Source: Balneola sp.
GTDB taxonomy: Bacteria > Bacteroidota > Rhodothermia > Balneolales > Balneolaceae
Assembly: GCA_003712055.1 (NCBI GenBank)
Contig: RHLJ01000004.1
Coordinates: 62,001 to 126,000, forward strand
Reading direction: 5' to 3'
Length of the DNA stretch: 64,000 bases
The translations under genes and the position numbers were made by a program. The stretch's first letter is position 1; every line of letters starts with the position of its first letter. Of the stretch, positions 33,535 through 45,032 are shown piece after piece. Below the pieces are notes generated by a model that saw only the letters and a program-made list of their open reading frames with translations, searched no databases and had not been told where the DNA came from.

Positions 33535-33632
33535 TTGATGTATAGTTATAACAAAGGCTTTCCTAATAAAAACTACGGATCAATTAAATGCTCCGGACCC
33601 AAAATTAGAAAGAATAGGAATTAGAGTTCTAT

Positions 33633-34589
33633 TCAATTCTTTCTAAAAGTATTAGTTATTCTTTTAAACAAGTCAAGATTTTCTTCTTGGTCATTGTTTG
33701 TTGTTCCAAGGATAATGAAGTAATCGTCGTTGGAAAATAGCATTGCTTGATAAATTAGCTCAGATTCTCCTGTTGTATTATCTAAACCTTCTCCTATAAT
33801 TTCATAACCAGAAATACCCCCGATTTCAATTTTATTAATAGAGCTTTCATCAACATCAATTTTATCATAGGGCAAAGTATTAATCCTCTGAAGAGCAGTC
33901 GCTTTCATATTCAATGGCTGAATTTTTGAATACGACATTCCAATAAACAGACTTGTTTTATCATTTGATTCTGTTGGAACTTTACCATCGACTGTATATA
34001 GAAAGCTCCCGGACATATTTTGAGCAAATTTTAATTTAGTATTGTCCGTATTTATTGAAAACGGAGCAGAAGCAAGAGGGTCAACCATCAAGTCTTTTTC
34101 ATAAACTACAGAAAACATTGATCTACGAATATTTTTGCCCGTTTCTTCAGCCTCAAGTGGAAAACTCCCAGTAACCATATAAATAGTTTCTTCATCACCA
34201 AAAACGAGCATATATTTTGAAAATGTAATTCCGTATGCATTCTGCTTTAGGGTAATAAAATATCCCTGATCCCCATTAACTTTAACATCTTCCGAAGTTT
34301 GTAGCTCCATACCCCCAGCTAAAAAAGCTTCTGCCGTTAGAGTACCAGAGATTTCTGAAAAAGGAGCTGGAAGTACAGTAAGAATTATAGATCCCCCACT
34401 TGACTCTTGTTGAAAGCCCTGAAAATTAGTGGCTGAACTAAAACCCGGAGGAGGGACCAAAAAAAATCCAGTTCCAATTACTTGTTTGTGATCGTCTGAC
34501 TTAGTGTTGTTAATAGCTTCTTGAGCATTAGCCGATATACTTAATAAAAGCCCAGCTGAAACTAGTAAGATTATTGATGCCCGCGTCAT
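33633..34589 (-). CDS. Exported protein of unknown function
   Basis: A 318-residue protein with a signal peptide (IILLVSAGLLLSISANAQ). The body is rich in short strands and has no motif I recognise; stretches such as VIGTGFFLVPPPGFSSATNFQGF, ITLKQNAYGITFSKYMLVFGD and IEIGGISGYEIIGEGLDN suggest two similar alpha-beta sandwich halves, perhaps PsbP/Mog1-like folds. It precedes the Crp-family gene by 98 bases on the same strand. The coding evidence is good, the role unknown. Confidence 0.75.
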   Translation of the reverse strand: MTRASIILLVSAGLLLSISANAQEAINNTKSDDHKQVIGTGFFLVPPPGFSSATNFQGFQQESSGGSIILTVLPAPFSEISGTLTAEAFLAGGMELQTSEDVKVNGDQGYFITLKQNAYGITFSKYMLVFGDEETIYMVTGSFPLEAEETGKNIRRSMFSVVYEKDLMVDPLASAPFSINTDNTKLKFAQNMSGSFLYTVDGKVPTESNDKTSLFIGMSYSKIQPLNMKATALQRINTLPYDKIDVDESSINKIEIGGISGYEIIGEGLDNTTGESELIYQAMLFSNDDYFIILGTTNNDQEENLDLFKRITNTFRKN

Positions 34590-34664
34590 GTAATATTCTT
34601 CTTGAGTAAAATTTGTGAGATGATATGCCTATACTAATAAAGGATTAATAGAAAAGGAATAAGT

Positions 34665-34703
34665 GAAAATAAAAAACCCTGATCAGTAAACTAATCAGGG
34701 TTT
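34665..34703 (-). terminator. Rho-independent terminator after gyrA
   Basis: On the minus strand AAACCCTGAT (34703-34694) and ATCAGGGTTT (34683-34674) form a 10-bp stem around a ten-base loop, followed by TTTATTTTC. It lies 26 bases past the gyrA stop. Confidence 0.9.
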
Positions 34704-34728
34704 CAATTCCTAAATAAGGAATGTTAAT

Positions 34729-37185
34729 CTAAATCTCCTCTTCCTCATCTTCATTAACAACTCGTGTAACTGCAGCAATGGCCCCATCGGAATCTAGTCG
34801 CATAATTCGAACGCCCTGGGTATTTCTTCCCATGGTTCGGATTCCGCCACAGCTCATTCGAATGACTTTTCCACGCTCGGTAATGATCATGAGATCATCC
34901 TGGTCGGTTACTTCTTTTAGGGCAATTAGTTGGCCCGTTTTTGGAGTAACCTTAAGAGTAATGACTCCCTTTCCGCCACGAGATTGCTCCCTGTAGTCAT
35001 CAACCAGTGAGCGCTTGCCGTAACCATTTTCTGAGATAGCCAAAACGGTTGCTTCGTGTGCATTTTTGATGACTACCATGTCAACGATTTCGTCTTCCTT
35101 GGCAACCGTCATTCCGCGAACACCAGAAGTGTTTCGGCCCATCTCACGAACATCGCTCTCGTGGAAGCGAATGGCTCTACCATTTCTGTTTGCCAGAATG
35201 ATATTGCAATCACCATCGGTAAGCTCAGCGCCAAGCAGGCTATCACCTTCTTTAATATTGATGGCGATGATACCATCTCTTCGTGGGCGGCTGTATGCTT
35301 CCAAAGAGGTCTTTTTGATTTGACCTTCTTTTGTACACATCACGATGGATTGTGCTTTTACATACTCTTCATCACTAAGTGTTTTAACCGGAACAAAGGC
35401 TTTAATAGCATCATCCTTATCGATTTCAATAAGGTTGACAATCGCTCGCCCTCTTGCGAGTCGGCCACCTTCAGGAATCTCATATACCTTCAACCAGTAA
35501 CATTGTCCCTTCTCGGTAAAGAAGAGGATGTAGTTATGATTGGTGGCTACAAACAAATGTTCTACATATTCCTCGTCACGAGTGGTGGTCCCCTTCATTC
35601 CTTTACCGCCACGACGCTGTCTTCGATATCCACTCACGGGCATTCGCTTGATGAAGCCTTTGTTGGAAATGGTTACCACCACATCCTCATCCGCGATCAT
35701 GTCTTCCACATTGAAGTCCTCTGCAGAATACACGATCTGAGATCGACGCTCATCACCATAACGAGCTTTTAAATCCTCAAGCTCTTCCTTAATAATGCTC
35801 GTTTGTCGATCTCTATCTGAAAGAATAACTCTGAACTCAGCGATTTTTCCAACAATCTCATTGTATTCAGTATCGATCTTATCACGCTCAAGACCAGTCA
35901 GTTTTTGCAATCTCATTTCAAGAATTGCTTTAGCCTGGATGTCGGTTAACGCAAATTTCTTACGAAGCTCAACATTAGCAATCTGAGGATTCTTAGAAGC
36001 CCGGATTGTTTTAATCACTTCGTCAAGGTTATCAAGAGCGATCTTCAGCCCCTCAAGAATGTGGGCACGAGCTTCAGCAGCTTCAAGATCATGGATCGTT
36101 CTTCGGATAATGATCTCAATTCTATGCTCTACATAGTGATAGATCAACTCTTTTAAATTCATAATCTTAGGTCGGCCCTGGACAAGTGCCAGGTTGATGA
36201 TACCGAAGGTGTTCTGCATCTGGGTGTACTTATAAAGCTGGTTCAGTACCACGCCAGCATTTGCTGATCTTTTCAGGATGATCACAACTCTCATTCCCTC
36301 TCGATCCGATTCGTCCCGAACCTCAGAGATCTCGGTGATTTTCTCATTAGAAACCAGCTCAGCAATTTTTTCGATGAGCGAACTTTTATTTACCTGATAA
36401 GGGATTTCTGTAACCACAATCTGCTCCCTTCCACCACGAAGCTCCTCTGTACTGGCTCGTGCGCGGAGCACTACTTTACCGCGACCCGTTTCGTAAGCAT
36501 CTTTAACTCCTTCATACCCATAGATAATACCACCAGTTGGGAAATCAGGAGCAGTGATGAGCTTCATCAATTCCGGAATTTCTATATCAGGATTGTCAAT
36601 AAACTCGGTGATACCATTAATAACCTCAGTGAGGTTATGAGGAGCCATATTCGTGGCCATACCTACAGCAATACCTGAAGACCCATTAACCAATAGGTTT
36701 GGAAGAGCGCCCGGAAGGACCGTTGGTTCCTGGAGGGTGTCATCGAAGTTGGGCTGGTAATCAACCGTCTCTTTGTTGATATCCGTTAGCAGTTCTTCAG
36801 CAATTCGGTCCATGCGGACTTCGGTATATCGCATTGCGGCAGCAGAGTCGCCATCAACCGAACCAAAGTTTCCTTGTCCATCCACCAAAGGATATCTCAA
36901 TGAGAAGGTCTGAACCATTCTTACAATGGTATCATAAACGGCAGAATCACCGTGAGGGTGATACTTACCAAGTACTTCACCCACAATACGGGCACTTTTC
37001 TTGTACCCACGGTTATGAAGCATTCCCAGTTCGCTCATACCATAAAGTGCTCTTCGGTGAACCGGCTTCAATCCATCACGAACATCCGGAAGTGCACGAG
37101 AGACAATTACCGACATCGAATAATCGATGTACGATGACTGCATTTCGTCTTCTATGGTAATAGGTATAATCTTTTCTCTAGCCAT
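34729..37185 (-). CDS. gyrA: DNA gyrase subunit A
   Basis: An 818-residue subunit that cuts and rejoins DNA in the A2B2 gyrase, which introduces negative supercoils. The N-terminal breakage domain has [17 protein letters not shown], the quinolone-target helix [16 protein letters not shown] with Ser and Asp in the sensitive form, and the catalytic Tyr in [10 protein letters not shown]. The C-terminal beta-pinwheel begins with the gyrase-specific GyrA box QRRGGKGM, which separates it from ParC. The gene follows gyrB by 29 bases and ends at a strong terminator. Confidence 0.98.
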   Translation of the reverse strand: MAREKIIPITIEDEMQSSYIDYSMSVIVSRALPDVRDGLKPVHRRALYGMSELGMLHNRGYKKSARIVGEVLGKYHPHGDSAVYDTIVRMVQTFSLRYPLVDGQGNFGSVDGDSAAAMRYTEVRMDRIAEELLTDINKETVDYQPNFDDTLQEPTVLPGALPNLLVNGSSGIAVGMATNMAPHNLTEVINGITEFIDNPDIEIPELMKLITAPDFPTGGIIYGYEGVKDAYETGRGKVVLRARASTEELRGGREQIVVTEIPYQVNKSSLIEKIAELVSNEKITEISEVRDESDREGMRVVIILKRSANAGVVLNQLYKYTQMQNTFGIINLALVQGRPKIMNLKELIYHYVEHRIEIIIRRTIHDLEAAEARAHILEGLKIALDNLDEVIKTIRASKNPQIANVELRKKFALTDIQAKAILEMRLQKLTGLERDKIDTEYNEIVGKIAEFRVILSDRDRQTSIIKEELEDLKARYGDERRSQIVYSAEDFNVEDMIADEDVVVTISNKGFIKRMPVSGYRRQRRGGKGMKGTTTRDEEYVEHLFVATNHNYILFFTEKGQCYWLKVYEIPEGGRLARGRAIVNLIEIDKDDAIKAFVPVKTLSDEEYVKAQSIVMCTKEGQIKKTSLEAYSRPRRDGIIAINIKEGDSLLGAELTDGDCNIILANRNGRAIRFHESDVREMGRNTSGVRGMTVAKEDEIVDMVVIKNAHEATVLAISENGYGKRSLVDDYREQSRGGKGVITLKVTPKTGQLIALKEVTDQDDLMIITERGKVIRMSCGGIRTMGRNTQGVRIMRLDSDGAIAAVTRVVNEDEEEEI

Positions 37186-37214
37186 GAATTAGTTTTGTAA
37201 AAAATGAGGTGTTG

Positions 37215-39167
<1,953 letters not shown>

Positions 39168-39366
39168 CTAAGTTAGATGAGTTTTTTAACGCCAGAAAAT
39201 AGAGCTATTAGGGGCAAAAACAAAAAAAGGCAAGGTTAATATCGAAAAAAAGTGAGATCGGGGGTTAGCGGGAAAATTTGGGAGAGTTTAACTCCTGTTT
39301 CTAATGTGGATAATTTCAGATTTCGTGGAAAACTAACTTTTTGTAGAATTTTTGGCTTTCTGAACA

Positions 39367-39397
39367 TTGTATTTTGAACGCGATACCCCTATCTTTG
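39367..39397 (+). promoter_or_regulatory. Promoter of rpmB-rpmG-DUF4295
   Basis: TTG (39367-39369), 20 bases, then TATCTTTG (39390-39397), fitting the Bacteroidota pattern. The predicted transcription start is about 30 bases before the rpmB ATG. Confidence 0.65.
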
Positions 39398-39432
39398 GAG
39401 TCTATCTCAAAATCGAAATAATCAGAAGACCA

Positions 39433-39678
39433 ATGTCGCGAAGAGACGATATTACAGGAAGAAAGGCGATGAACGGTTATCGTTCTTCTAAGTCGAATAA
39501 TAAGACAAAGCATCGCTTTCATCTGAATTTACAAAAACGACGATTTTATATTCCTGAACAAGATGAATGGATTACACTAAAAGTGTCTGCTAAAACACTT
39601 AGAACCATCAATAAGAAAGGGATTACTGAAGTGCTTAAAGATGCTCGTCGTAAAGGAACCCTGCTAAAAAAGGTATAA
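39433..39678 (+). CDS. rpmB: 50S ribosomal protein L28
   Basis: An 81-residue ribosomal protein: MSRRDDITGRKAMNGYR at the start, SKSNNKTKHRFHLNLQKRR and a C-terminal helix KGITEVLKDARRKGTLL. The ATG at 39433 is chosen because the frame can be opened back to 39367 only through the promoter. It heads the rpmB-rpmG-DUF4295 cluster typical of Bacteroidota. Confidence 0.95.
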   Translation: MSRRDDITGRKAMNGYRSSKSNNKTKHRFHLNLQKRRFYIPEQDEWITLKVSAKTLRTINKKGITEVLKDARRKGTLLKKV

Positions 39679-39682
39679 GTAA

Positions 39683-39847
39683 ATGGCTAAAGGCAATAGA
39701 GTTCAAGTTATTTTAGAATGCACCGAGAAGCCAGGTTCTTCTCGATACGTAACTACAAAAAACAGAAGAACACATACTGAGCGCATGGAGCTCAAAAAAT
39801 ATAATCCTGTTCTTCGTAAACACACCGTTCACAAAGAAATCAAATAA
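39683..39847 (+). CDS. rpmG: 50S ribosomal protein L33
   Basis: A 54-residue protein missed by longer-gene scans: [20 protein letters not shown], then [20 protein letters not shown] and [14 protein letters not shown]. It lacks the paired zinc cysteines (only one Cys), so it is the zinc-free type. It starts four bases after rpmB and is followed by the DUF4295 gene after nine bases. Confidence 0.95.
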   Translation: MAKGNRVQVILECTEKPGSSRYVTTKNRRTHTERMELKKYNPVLRKHTVHKEIK

Positions 39848-39856
39848 GGTTGAGCA

Positions 39857-40027
39857 ATGGCTAAGAAACAAGTATTCGGTTCAGAAGCATTACAAGCGAG
39901 AGCCTCTCAAAGAAGGATGGCTAAAGTGATTATTTCAACCAAAAATGATAGCGGCAAGTATTCTTATCGCGAAGCAATGGTTGATCAGGATCAGGTTAAA
40001 GATTTTATTCAGAAGAATAAGGCTTGA
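39857..40027 (+). CDS. DUF4295 small basic protein
   Basis: A 56-residue basic protein too short for most gene tracks: MAKKQVFGSEALQARASQRR, MAKVIISTKNDSGKYSYREA and a final helix VKDFIQKNKA. Proteins of this kind follow L33 in Bacteroidota genomes and are thought to be ribosome-associated; I state this from memory of the conserved order. A terminator follows 19 bases after the stop. Confidence 0.9.
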   Translation: MAKKQVFGSEALQARASQRRMAKVIISTKNDSGKYSYREAMVDQDQVKDFIQKNKA

Positions 40028-40046
40028 TAAGAACCTACAAGGAATT

Positions 40047-40083
40047 AAAGGTTATGCAAGCTGATTGCGTAACCTTTTTTTTT
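40047..40083 (+). terminator. Rho-independent terminator after the rpmB cluster
   Basis: AAAGGTTATGCAA (40047-40059) and TTGCGTAACCTTT (40065-40077) form a 13-bp stem with one T-G pair and a five-base loop, followed by a run of nine T (40075-40083). Confidence 0.93.
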
Positions 40084-40112
40084 GCTTAAATTTCACCCAA
40101 TTAGGATTTAGC

Positions 40113-40571
40113 ATGTCAATTAAAGACCAAATTTTCTCAGATTTAAAAGATGCCATGAAGGCCAAAGACCAAGACCGACTCAGGGTTCTCCGGTCAATAA
40201 AGGCAAAGCTTATGGAAAAAGAGATCTCGGAAAGACAAGGAGGAGAAGCCGAACTGTCTGATGAGCAAGCTCTCCAGGTTTTGACCAAAGCGGCCAAACA
40301 AAGAAAGGAATCCATTACTCAGTTTGAAGAAGGTGGAAGAAATGATCTTGCCGAGAACGAAAAGCTAGAGCTTGGGATCATTGAGGCTTATCTACCTGAA
40401 ATGATGAGCGAAGAAGAAGTTCGCGCCATTGTTAAGGAGAAAATTTCAGCAATGGGCGCTTCCGAGCCGCAAGACATGGGCAAGGTTATGGGCCCTATTA
40501 TGGGGAAGCTCAAAGGTAAAGCCGATGGAAGTCTGGTAAGCCGAATAGTGAAAGAGGAGTTAGTGGGCTAA
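40113..40571 (+). CDS. GatB/YqeY-domain protein
   Basis: A 152-residue soluble protein of the YqeY family: MSIKDQIFSDLKDAMKAKDQ, then LRVLRSIKAKLMEKEISE, and the C-terminal YLPEMMSEEEVRAIVKEKI and MGKVMGPIMGKLKGKADGS blocks. The fold matches the tail domain of the GatB amidotransferase subunit, which contacts tRNA, but the role of the free protein is not established. The ATG at 40113 with AGGA upstream is preferred to an opening at 40065 inside the terminator. The next gene starts one base after its stop. Confidence 0.93.
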   Translation: MSIKDQIFSDLKDAMKAKDQDRLRVLRSIKAKLMEKEISERQGGEAELSDEQALQVLTKAAKQRKESITQFEEGGRNDLAENEKLELGIIEAYLPEMMSEEEVRAIVKEKISAMGASEPQDMGKVMGPIMGKLKGKADGSLVSRIVKEELVG

Positions 40572-40572
40572 A

Positions 40573-41157
40573 ATGGATATTCTGGATCTCATCATAGCCG
40601 TTCCTTTATTGTACTTTGCATACAAAGGTGCAGTAAATGGAATAGTTAAAGAGATCCTGAATATTGTTGGAATAACCCTCGCGGTATTTTTGACCTTCAA
40701 ATATATGGACGCGCTGAGCATCATTATCGCTCCATTCTTTGAAGATTCTGCTGCTGCGTACATACCGTTTCTTTCAGCTGCACTTCTTTTCCTGGGTACA
40801 CTTACTGTAGTGGCGATAGTCGCTTATCTAACAAAAGAGCTGCTGAAAGCTGCCAAACTTAGTTTGGTGAACAGGATCTTAGGGGCCGTTTTTGGGATCC
40901 TTAAAAGTGGCATTATAGTTAGCACCATTCTTTTATTGCTGGCGGGTTTTAATGTTCCGAAAGAAGAAGTGCGAGACTCCTCTATCTTGTACCCGTACAT
41001 TATCTATTTAGGCCCATGGACTTATGAAGCTGTCGCTGTAATTTATCCCGGTGCTGAGGGATATACCGAAACGGTAAAAGAGAACTTAAGCAAGTACAAC
41101 CCGGTAGAGAACCTGCCTTTTCTAAATAACAACAACGAAGATACATCTGATAATTAA
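40573..41157 (+). CDS. CvpA-family membrane protein
   Basis: A 194-residue inner-membrane protein with four hydrophobic segments, starting MDILDLIIAVPLLYFAYKGA and containing GIVKEILNIVGITLAVFLTF and NRILGAVFGILKSGIIVSTI, the usual CvpA pattern. CvpA was named from colicin V production in E. coli and has been linked to envelope stress and bile tolerance; the molecular role is unclear. It lies between yqeY and tyrS with one-base or zero-base gaps, so it is in a tight operon. Confidence 0.9.
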   Translation: MDILDLIIAVPLLYFAYKGAVNGIVKEILNIVGITLAVFLTFKYMDALSIIIAPFFEDSAAAYIPFLSAALLFLGTLTVVAIVAYLTKELLKAAKLSLVNRILGAVFGILKSGIIVSTILLLLAGFNVPKEEVRDSSILYPYIIYLGPWTYEAVAVIYPGAEGYTETVKENLSKYNPVENLPFLNNNNEDTSDN

Positions 41158-42372
41158 ATGTCGTTTTTGCCTGTAGACGAGCAACTCAAAATTATTCAAA
41201 GAGGAACAACAGAAATAGTTCCTCTAAATGAGTTAAAGGAAAAACTTGAAAGATCTTATAAAAAGAATACGCCACTAAGGATTAAGCTAGGAGTTGATCC
41301 TACCCGTCCAGATTTGCATCTGGGCCATTCGGTAGTACTTCGAAAAATGCGCCAGTTCCAGGACCTGGGTCATGAAGCAGTACTAATTATAGGCGGATTT
41401 ACTGCAATGATTGGAGACCCTACAGGCCAAAACTCAACTAGACCCCCACTTACTGCAGAAGAAGTAATGGACAATGCCCAGTCGTATATCGATCAGGCAA
41501 AAAAGATTTTGGATACCGACCGACTTTCCATTGTGAATAACAATGATTGGCTTGGCTCTATGAGTTTTATCGATGTGATTCGCTTAAGCTCAAAAACCAC
41601 TGTTGCCCGAATGATCGAACGGGATGATTTCTCCAAAAGATTTCAGAACAATGAGCCTATTTCTCTTCATGAGTTTCTATATCCACTAGCTCAAGGCCAG
41701 GATTCAGTACATCTCGAAAATGATGTAGAGCTTGGAGGAACCGATCAAAAGTTCAATTTATTAGTAGGACGCCAGCTTCAAAAGGACAGCGGGATTGAGC
41801 CACAAATTTGTTTGATGATGCCTCTACTTGTAGGGACGGACGGTTCTGCGAAGATGTCTAAATCCTATGATAACTATATCGGAATTGACGAATCGCCAAA
41901 TGACATGTATGGGAAGTCGCTTTCCATACCTGATGATTTGATCTATACTTATTTTGAATTGGTAACCGATGTTTCTGTGGATGATTTACCTGCGATGAAG
42001 GCAAAAGCAGAATCTGATCCGCGTAATGCTAAGCATGATTTGGCATTTGCTATCACAAAGCTATATCACGGAGAGGAAGAGGCTTCATCAGCAAGAGAAC
42101 ACTTCGAAAAAACAGTGATCAACAAGCAGGTCCCTGATGATGTGCCCGAATTTGAAATTACTACTGGAGAAGCCAAGCGTATTCTTGAAATCATTTCTGA
42201 GCTTAATTTTTCTCCAAGCAATGGCGAGTCAAAGCGCCTCATTAAACAAGGCGGTGTAAGTATTGATGATGAAAAAGTGCAGGATTTTGGCCTTGAGGTT
42301 GTTCTTGAAGCCGGAGACGAAAAAGTTCTCAAAGTGGGTAAGCGAAAGTACGCTATACTGAAAGGGGTTTGA
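41158..42372 (+). CDS. tyrS: Tyrosyl-tRNA synthetase
   Basis: A 404-residue class I synthetase that charges tRNA-Tyr. The HIGH-type motif is LHLGHSVVLRKM and the KMSKS motif SAKMSKSYDNYIG; GGTDQKFNLLVGRQL binds tyrosine. The C-terminal S4 domain (about 340-404) reads PSNGESKRLIKQGGVSIDDEKV. It is of the TyrS subtype with a longer insert before the S4 domain. The start directly follows the CvpA stop and its TGA shares bases with the xth start. Confidence 0.96.
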   Translation: MSFLPVDEQLKIIQRGTTEIVPLNELKEKLERSYKKNTPLRIKLGVDPTRPDLHLGHSVVLRKMRQFQDLGHEAVLIIGGFTAMIGDPTGQNSTRPPLTAEEVMDNAQSYIDQAKKILDTDRLSIVNNNDWLGSMSFIDVIRLSSKTTVARMIERDDFSKRFQNNEPISLHEFLYPLAQGQDSVHLENDVELGGTDQKFNLLVGRQLQKDSGIEPQICLMMPLLVGTDGSAKMSKSYDNYIGIDESPNDMYGKSLSIPDDLIYTYFELVTDVSVDDLPAMKAKAESDPRNAKHDLAFAITKLYHGEEEASSAREHFEKTVINKQVPDDVPEFEITTGEAKRILEIISELNFSPSNGESKRLIKQGGVSIDDEKVQDFGLEVVLEAGDEKVLKVGKRKYAILKGV

Positions 42373-43139
42373 TGCTCAAAATCAGCTCATACAATATTAA
42401 CGGGGTAAGGGCAGCTCACAGAAAAGGGATTCTTGATTGGCTAAGCGAATCCGATCCTGATATCGTTTGTTTTCAGGAAATAAGAGCAGACATAGATCAG
42501 GTCCCTGAGGAACTTAAAGAGTTAGATTACCATCAATCCTATTATCTGGCAGAAAAGAAAGGCTACTCCGGGGTAGCAATATTCAGTAAAGAAGAACCCC
42601 TCAATATTTCTCAGGGAATAGGGATTGATTGGATAGATAGTGAAGCGCGAGTGTTGCTAACAGAGTTTGACGCGTTCAATTTGGTATCTGTATATGTGCC
42701 AAGTGGTACCACAGGAGATATTCGCCAGGATATGAAAATGAGCTTCCTGGATGACTTTATGGTTTATGGAAAAGAGAGGCTGAACAATAACAAGCCCATC
42801 CTGATTTGTGGAGATTTCAACATTTGTCATGAGGAAATCGATATTCATAATCCCAGTCAACAACATAAGAACTCTGGGTTTTTACCCGAAGAAAGGGCTT
42901 GGATTAGTAGTTTTATAGAACAGGGATACGTAGATGTATTCCGGAAACTACGTCCCGGAGAAAAGGATTTGTACTCCTGGTGGAGTTATAGGGCAGCATC
43001 CAAAGAGAGAAATAAAGGCTGGAGAATTGACTATCATTTTGCTTCGCCTGAACTAGCGGAGAAGGCGACAACAGCTACCATCGAAAAGAAATGGGATATC
43101 TCCGACCACGCTCCCGTAACGATTGAATATGAGTTATAA
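42372..43139 (+). CDS. xth: Exodeoxyribonuclease III (AP endonuclease)
   Basis: A 255-residue exonuclease-endonuclease-phosphatase-fold enzyme that cuts DNA at abasic sites and trims 3' ends. The catalytic blocks are MLKISSYNINGVRAAHRKG, VCFQEIRAD (Glu), GDFNICHEEID (Asp-Asn), WWSYRAASKERNKGWRIDYHF and SDHAPVTIEYEL (Asp-His). The ATG at 42372 overlaps the tyrS TGA by one base; a TTG one codon earlier is less likely. DNA repair enzyme behind tyrS in the same transcript. Confidence 0.94.
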   Translation: MLKISSYNINGVRAAHRKGILDWLSESDPDIVCFQEIRADIDQVPEELKELDYHQSYYLAEKKGYSGVAIFSKEEPLNISQGIGIDWIDSEARVLLTEFDAFNLVSVYVPSGTTGDIRQDMKMSFLDDFMVYGKERLNNNKPILICGDFNICHEEIDIHNPSQQHKNSGFLPEERAWISSFIEQGYVDVFRKLRPGEKDLYSWWSYRAASKERNKGWRIDYHFASPELAEKATTATIEKKWDISDHAPVTIEYEL

Positions 43140-43163
43140 CGAACGGTTGAGCGTCTGACTAAG

Positions 43164-43183
43164 TTTGTTTAACATTAAACAAA
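43164..43183. promoter_or_regulatory. Inverted repeat upstream of marR
   Basis: TTTGTTTAA and TTAAACAAA are exact inverted 9-mers two bases apart. It is of the size of MarR operators and lies 200 bases before the marR gene, just after xth. No T-run follows, so it is not a terminator. The role is inferred only. Confidence 0.3.
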
Positions 43184-43228
43184 TTAGGAATTCGAATTAA
43201 AAAGAACCCTTAGATTAGATAATACAAG

Positions 43229-43316
43229 GTCATTCCGCAGCGAAAGCCGGAATCTAAATTGATGCTAAGAGCAATCTTCTTTTTCTAAAGTTAGATTCCC
43301 GCTTTCACGGGAATGA
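43229..43316. repeat. Pair of dispersed repeats of a third subfamily (family C)
   Basis: GTCATTCCGC...CCGGAATCT (43229-43255) and the inverted AGATTCCCGC...GGGAATGA (43293-43316) share the GTCATnC outer ends of the other families but have GCGAAAGC-like cores. They lie between xth and marR. Confidence 0.75.
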
Positions 43317-43384
43317 AGTGATATCATTTAGGTGCCCTACAGCATTTTCTTAATCTCGAATTCAGATAAAAAATTCTTTTACCT

Positions 43385-43834
43385 ATGCCCACTAAGTACC
43401 AAGGCTCAAAAAGAGAAATAGAAACCCTGAATGCATTCATCAAGCTGACTCGTGCTTCTGAAAGCATTAACAACCGGTTAAGCCGCTGCCTGGCCTGTGT
43501 AAACCTTACAGTCAGCCAGTTTGGTATTCTTGAAGCCTTGCTGCATATCGGACCCCAAAGCCAAAAAGAGCTGGGCTCCCGAATCTTAAAAAGCGGAGGT
43601 AACATTACCCTGGTAATTGACAACCTTGAGAAGCAGGGTTATGTGAAGAAGGAGAAAGACCCCAGGGATGGCAGGGCGGTAATCATTTCCCTATCGGAAA
43701 AAGGGGAGAAATTCATAACCGAATATTTCCCTAAACACTTGCAGCATATAGTGAATGAATTTGAAGTCCTTTCCTCTGAGGAATTGATGGAGTTAGGCCG
43801 ATTGGCCAAAAAAGTTGGTAATCCCGAAAAATAA
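43385..43834 (+). CDS. MarR-family transcriptional regulator
   Basis: A 149-residue winged-helix regulator. Helices SINNRLSRCLACVNLTVSQFGILEAL, the HTH with QSQKELGSRILKSGGNITLVIDNLEKQGYV and the wing KEKDPRDGRAVIISLSEKGEKF are characteristic. A Cys pair (RCLACV) near the dimer helix could respond to oxidation, as in OhrR-type regulators, but this is inference. No target gene lies adjacent; a strong terminator follows. Confidence 0.92.
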   Translation: MPTKYQGSKREIETLNAFIKLTRASESINNRLSRCLACVNLTVSQFGILEALLHIGPQSQKELGSRILKSGGNITLVIDNLEKQGYVKKEKDPRDGRAVIISLSEKGEKFITEYFPKHLQHIVNEFEVLSSEELMELGRLAKKVGNPEK

Positions 43835-43887
43835 AAGCCTTAGCTGGTGGTTATTAGTCGGTATTTATGAAACTCCATAAATCCCTC

Positions 43888-43919
43888 AGGGGGTGGGCTT
43901 GATCGCTTACCCCCTTTTT
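43888..43919 (+). terminator. Rho-independent terminator after marR
   Basis: AGGGGGT (43888-43894) and ACCCCCT (43909-43915) form a 7-bp stem that extends inward through GGGC/CGCTT with wobble pairs, followed by TTTTT. Confidence 0.88.
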
Positions 43920-43945
43920 GCTTCCAAGCTACAATCCTTTCCATT

Positions 43946-44030
43946 GTCATTCTGAGCGAAGCGAAGAATCAACAGAAAACCCGAATTATTTGAGTTTGTG
44001 TTGATCCTTCGGCAGTAGCCTCAGGATGAC
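43946..44030. repeat. Pair of dispersed repeats after marR
   Basis: GTCATTCTGAGC...GAAGAATC (43946-43970) and the inverted family A unit GATCCTTCGG...CAGGATGAC (44003-44030). The two units have different cores, so they did not arise as one recent perfect pair. The gap from 43835 to 44103 holds otherwise only the terminator. Confidence 0.85.
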
Positions 44031-44103
44031 AGATAAAAGAGTAGGTGTTCATTACTAACAATAAACCTTAAAAATCTCCCGAGGATTTTATGCGAAGTGA
44101 GAT

Positions 44104-44859
44104 TCAAATATTATTCGCCTGGGTAAAAAACCGAATTACTTCTTCATCTTGTTTTAGCAGCAATTTTATATGCGCATCCATTTCTTCATAAGACATTACC
44201 GGGCTATCTAGTTGTAACGACCGTAACGTTCCATCCTTTTGAGGAGCAATAAGTACAAGACGCCCAATCCTCAAGTCGAATAACCGCATATTAACAATCG
44301 CATAGGCATTTCTGTCGGCGGTTAAGAAGGAAACGAAATCAACTTTATTGGTTTTAGTTTTTACGAAGCCCTGCCCGGCAAAATGGGGATAATTTCTTGA
44401 TGATACAGAAAGGCTTGTATGAGAGAACCATTGTTGGTCAACACTATCCGTCAGCACAGCAATGGCAAAGAACACTTCGTTTTCTTTGTCCTCAATAAAC
44501 GCTTTGTTAAGATTATTTCTATTAACATATATAGAGTGATAAACGATTTTCTTACTCTCTAAATCAATACCCGTCCAGTCACCCCAGCTTCCCATTCCAT
44601 TAAAAGTACTATCAAGAAGGCTATATTCCGGGACAGGAAAAATGCCATTTATTAAGGGCTCTCCGGAAATAGTTATGTTCCCAATATCTGCTTCCCAACT
44701 TCCCTGACTTATCTTTGTTGAGTCATTTCTGTTTGCGTTGTGTTCCCTCTCTCTGTCTAAGTTCCATTCGAATGTGTTGTCGGTCTTTTTAGAATCATTA
44801 CAACCAAAAGAGAATGATACCATAATGATCAAGAAAGCGGAGATTATTGATCTATTCAT
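44104..44859 (-). CDS. Lipoprotein of unknown function
   Basis: A 251-residue protein. The ATG at 44859 is chosen because it gives a proper lipoprotein signal, IISAFLIIMVSFSFGCNDS, with the lipid-bearing Cys at about residue 20; an opening at 44913 would bury it. The mature protein has mixed strands and helices, with blocks EWNLDREREHNANRNDS, IDLESKKIVYHSIYVNR and LRIGRLVLIAPQKDGTLR and no recognised domain. It stands alone between two repeat loci. Confidence 0.75.
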   Translation of the reverse strand: MNRSIISAFLIIMVSFSFGCNDSKKTDNTFEWNLDREREHNANRNDSTKISQGSWEADIGNITISGEPLINGIFPVPEYSLLDSTFNGMGSWGDWTGIDLESKKIVYHSIYVNRNNLNKAFIEDKENEVFFAIAVLTDSVDQQWFSHTSLSVSSRNYPHFAGQGFVKTKTNKVDFVSFLTADRNAYAIVNMRLFDLRIGRLVLIAPQKDGTLRSLQLDSPVMSYEEMDAHIKLLLKQDEEVIRFFTQANNI

Positions 44860-44980
44860 TATTGCAGAGGTGATAAAAATTACGTTTCCAAGGCTGGCAG
44901 TATATAATACCACGCAGTGGACGCGATGCCTCCAAACTTGTTTCGATTCTAGATTAAGCTTGTTTTCTGAGCATTTCGAT

Positions 44981-45008
44981 GATCCTTCGCAAGTATGCTC
45001 AGGATGAC
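44981..45008. repeat. Single dispersed repeat unit (family A)
   Basis: GATCCTTCGC...CAGGATGAC, identical to 9191-9218. No partner unit is found within 100 bases, so this is a solo copy. Confidence 0.85.
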
Positions 45009-45032
45009 GAGTAAAAGAGAAAGATTGGGTGT

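Noticed and set aside
35056-35772. Plus-strand frame of 238 codons opposite gyrA
   Set aside because: gyrA is certain on the other strand and the frame shows no domain or ribosome site.
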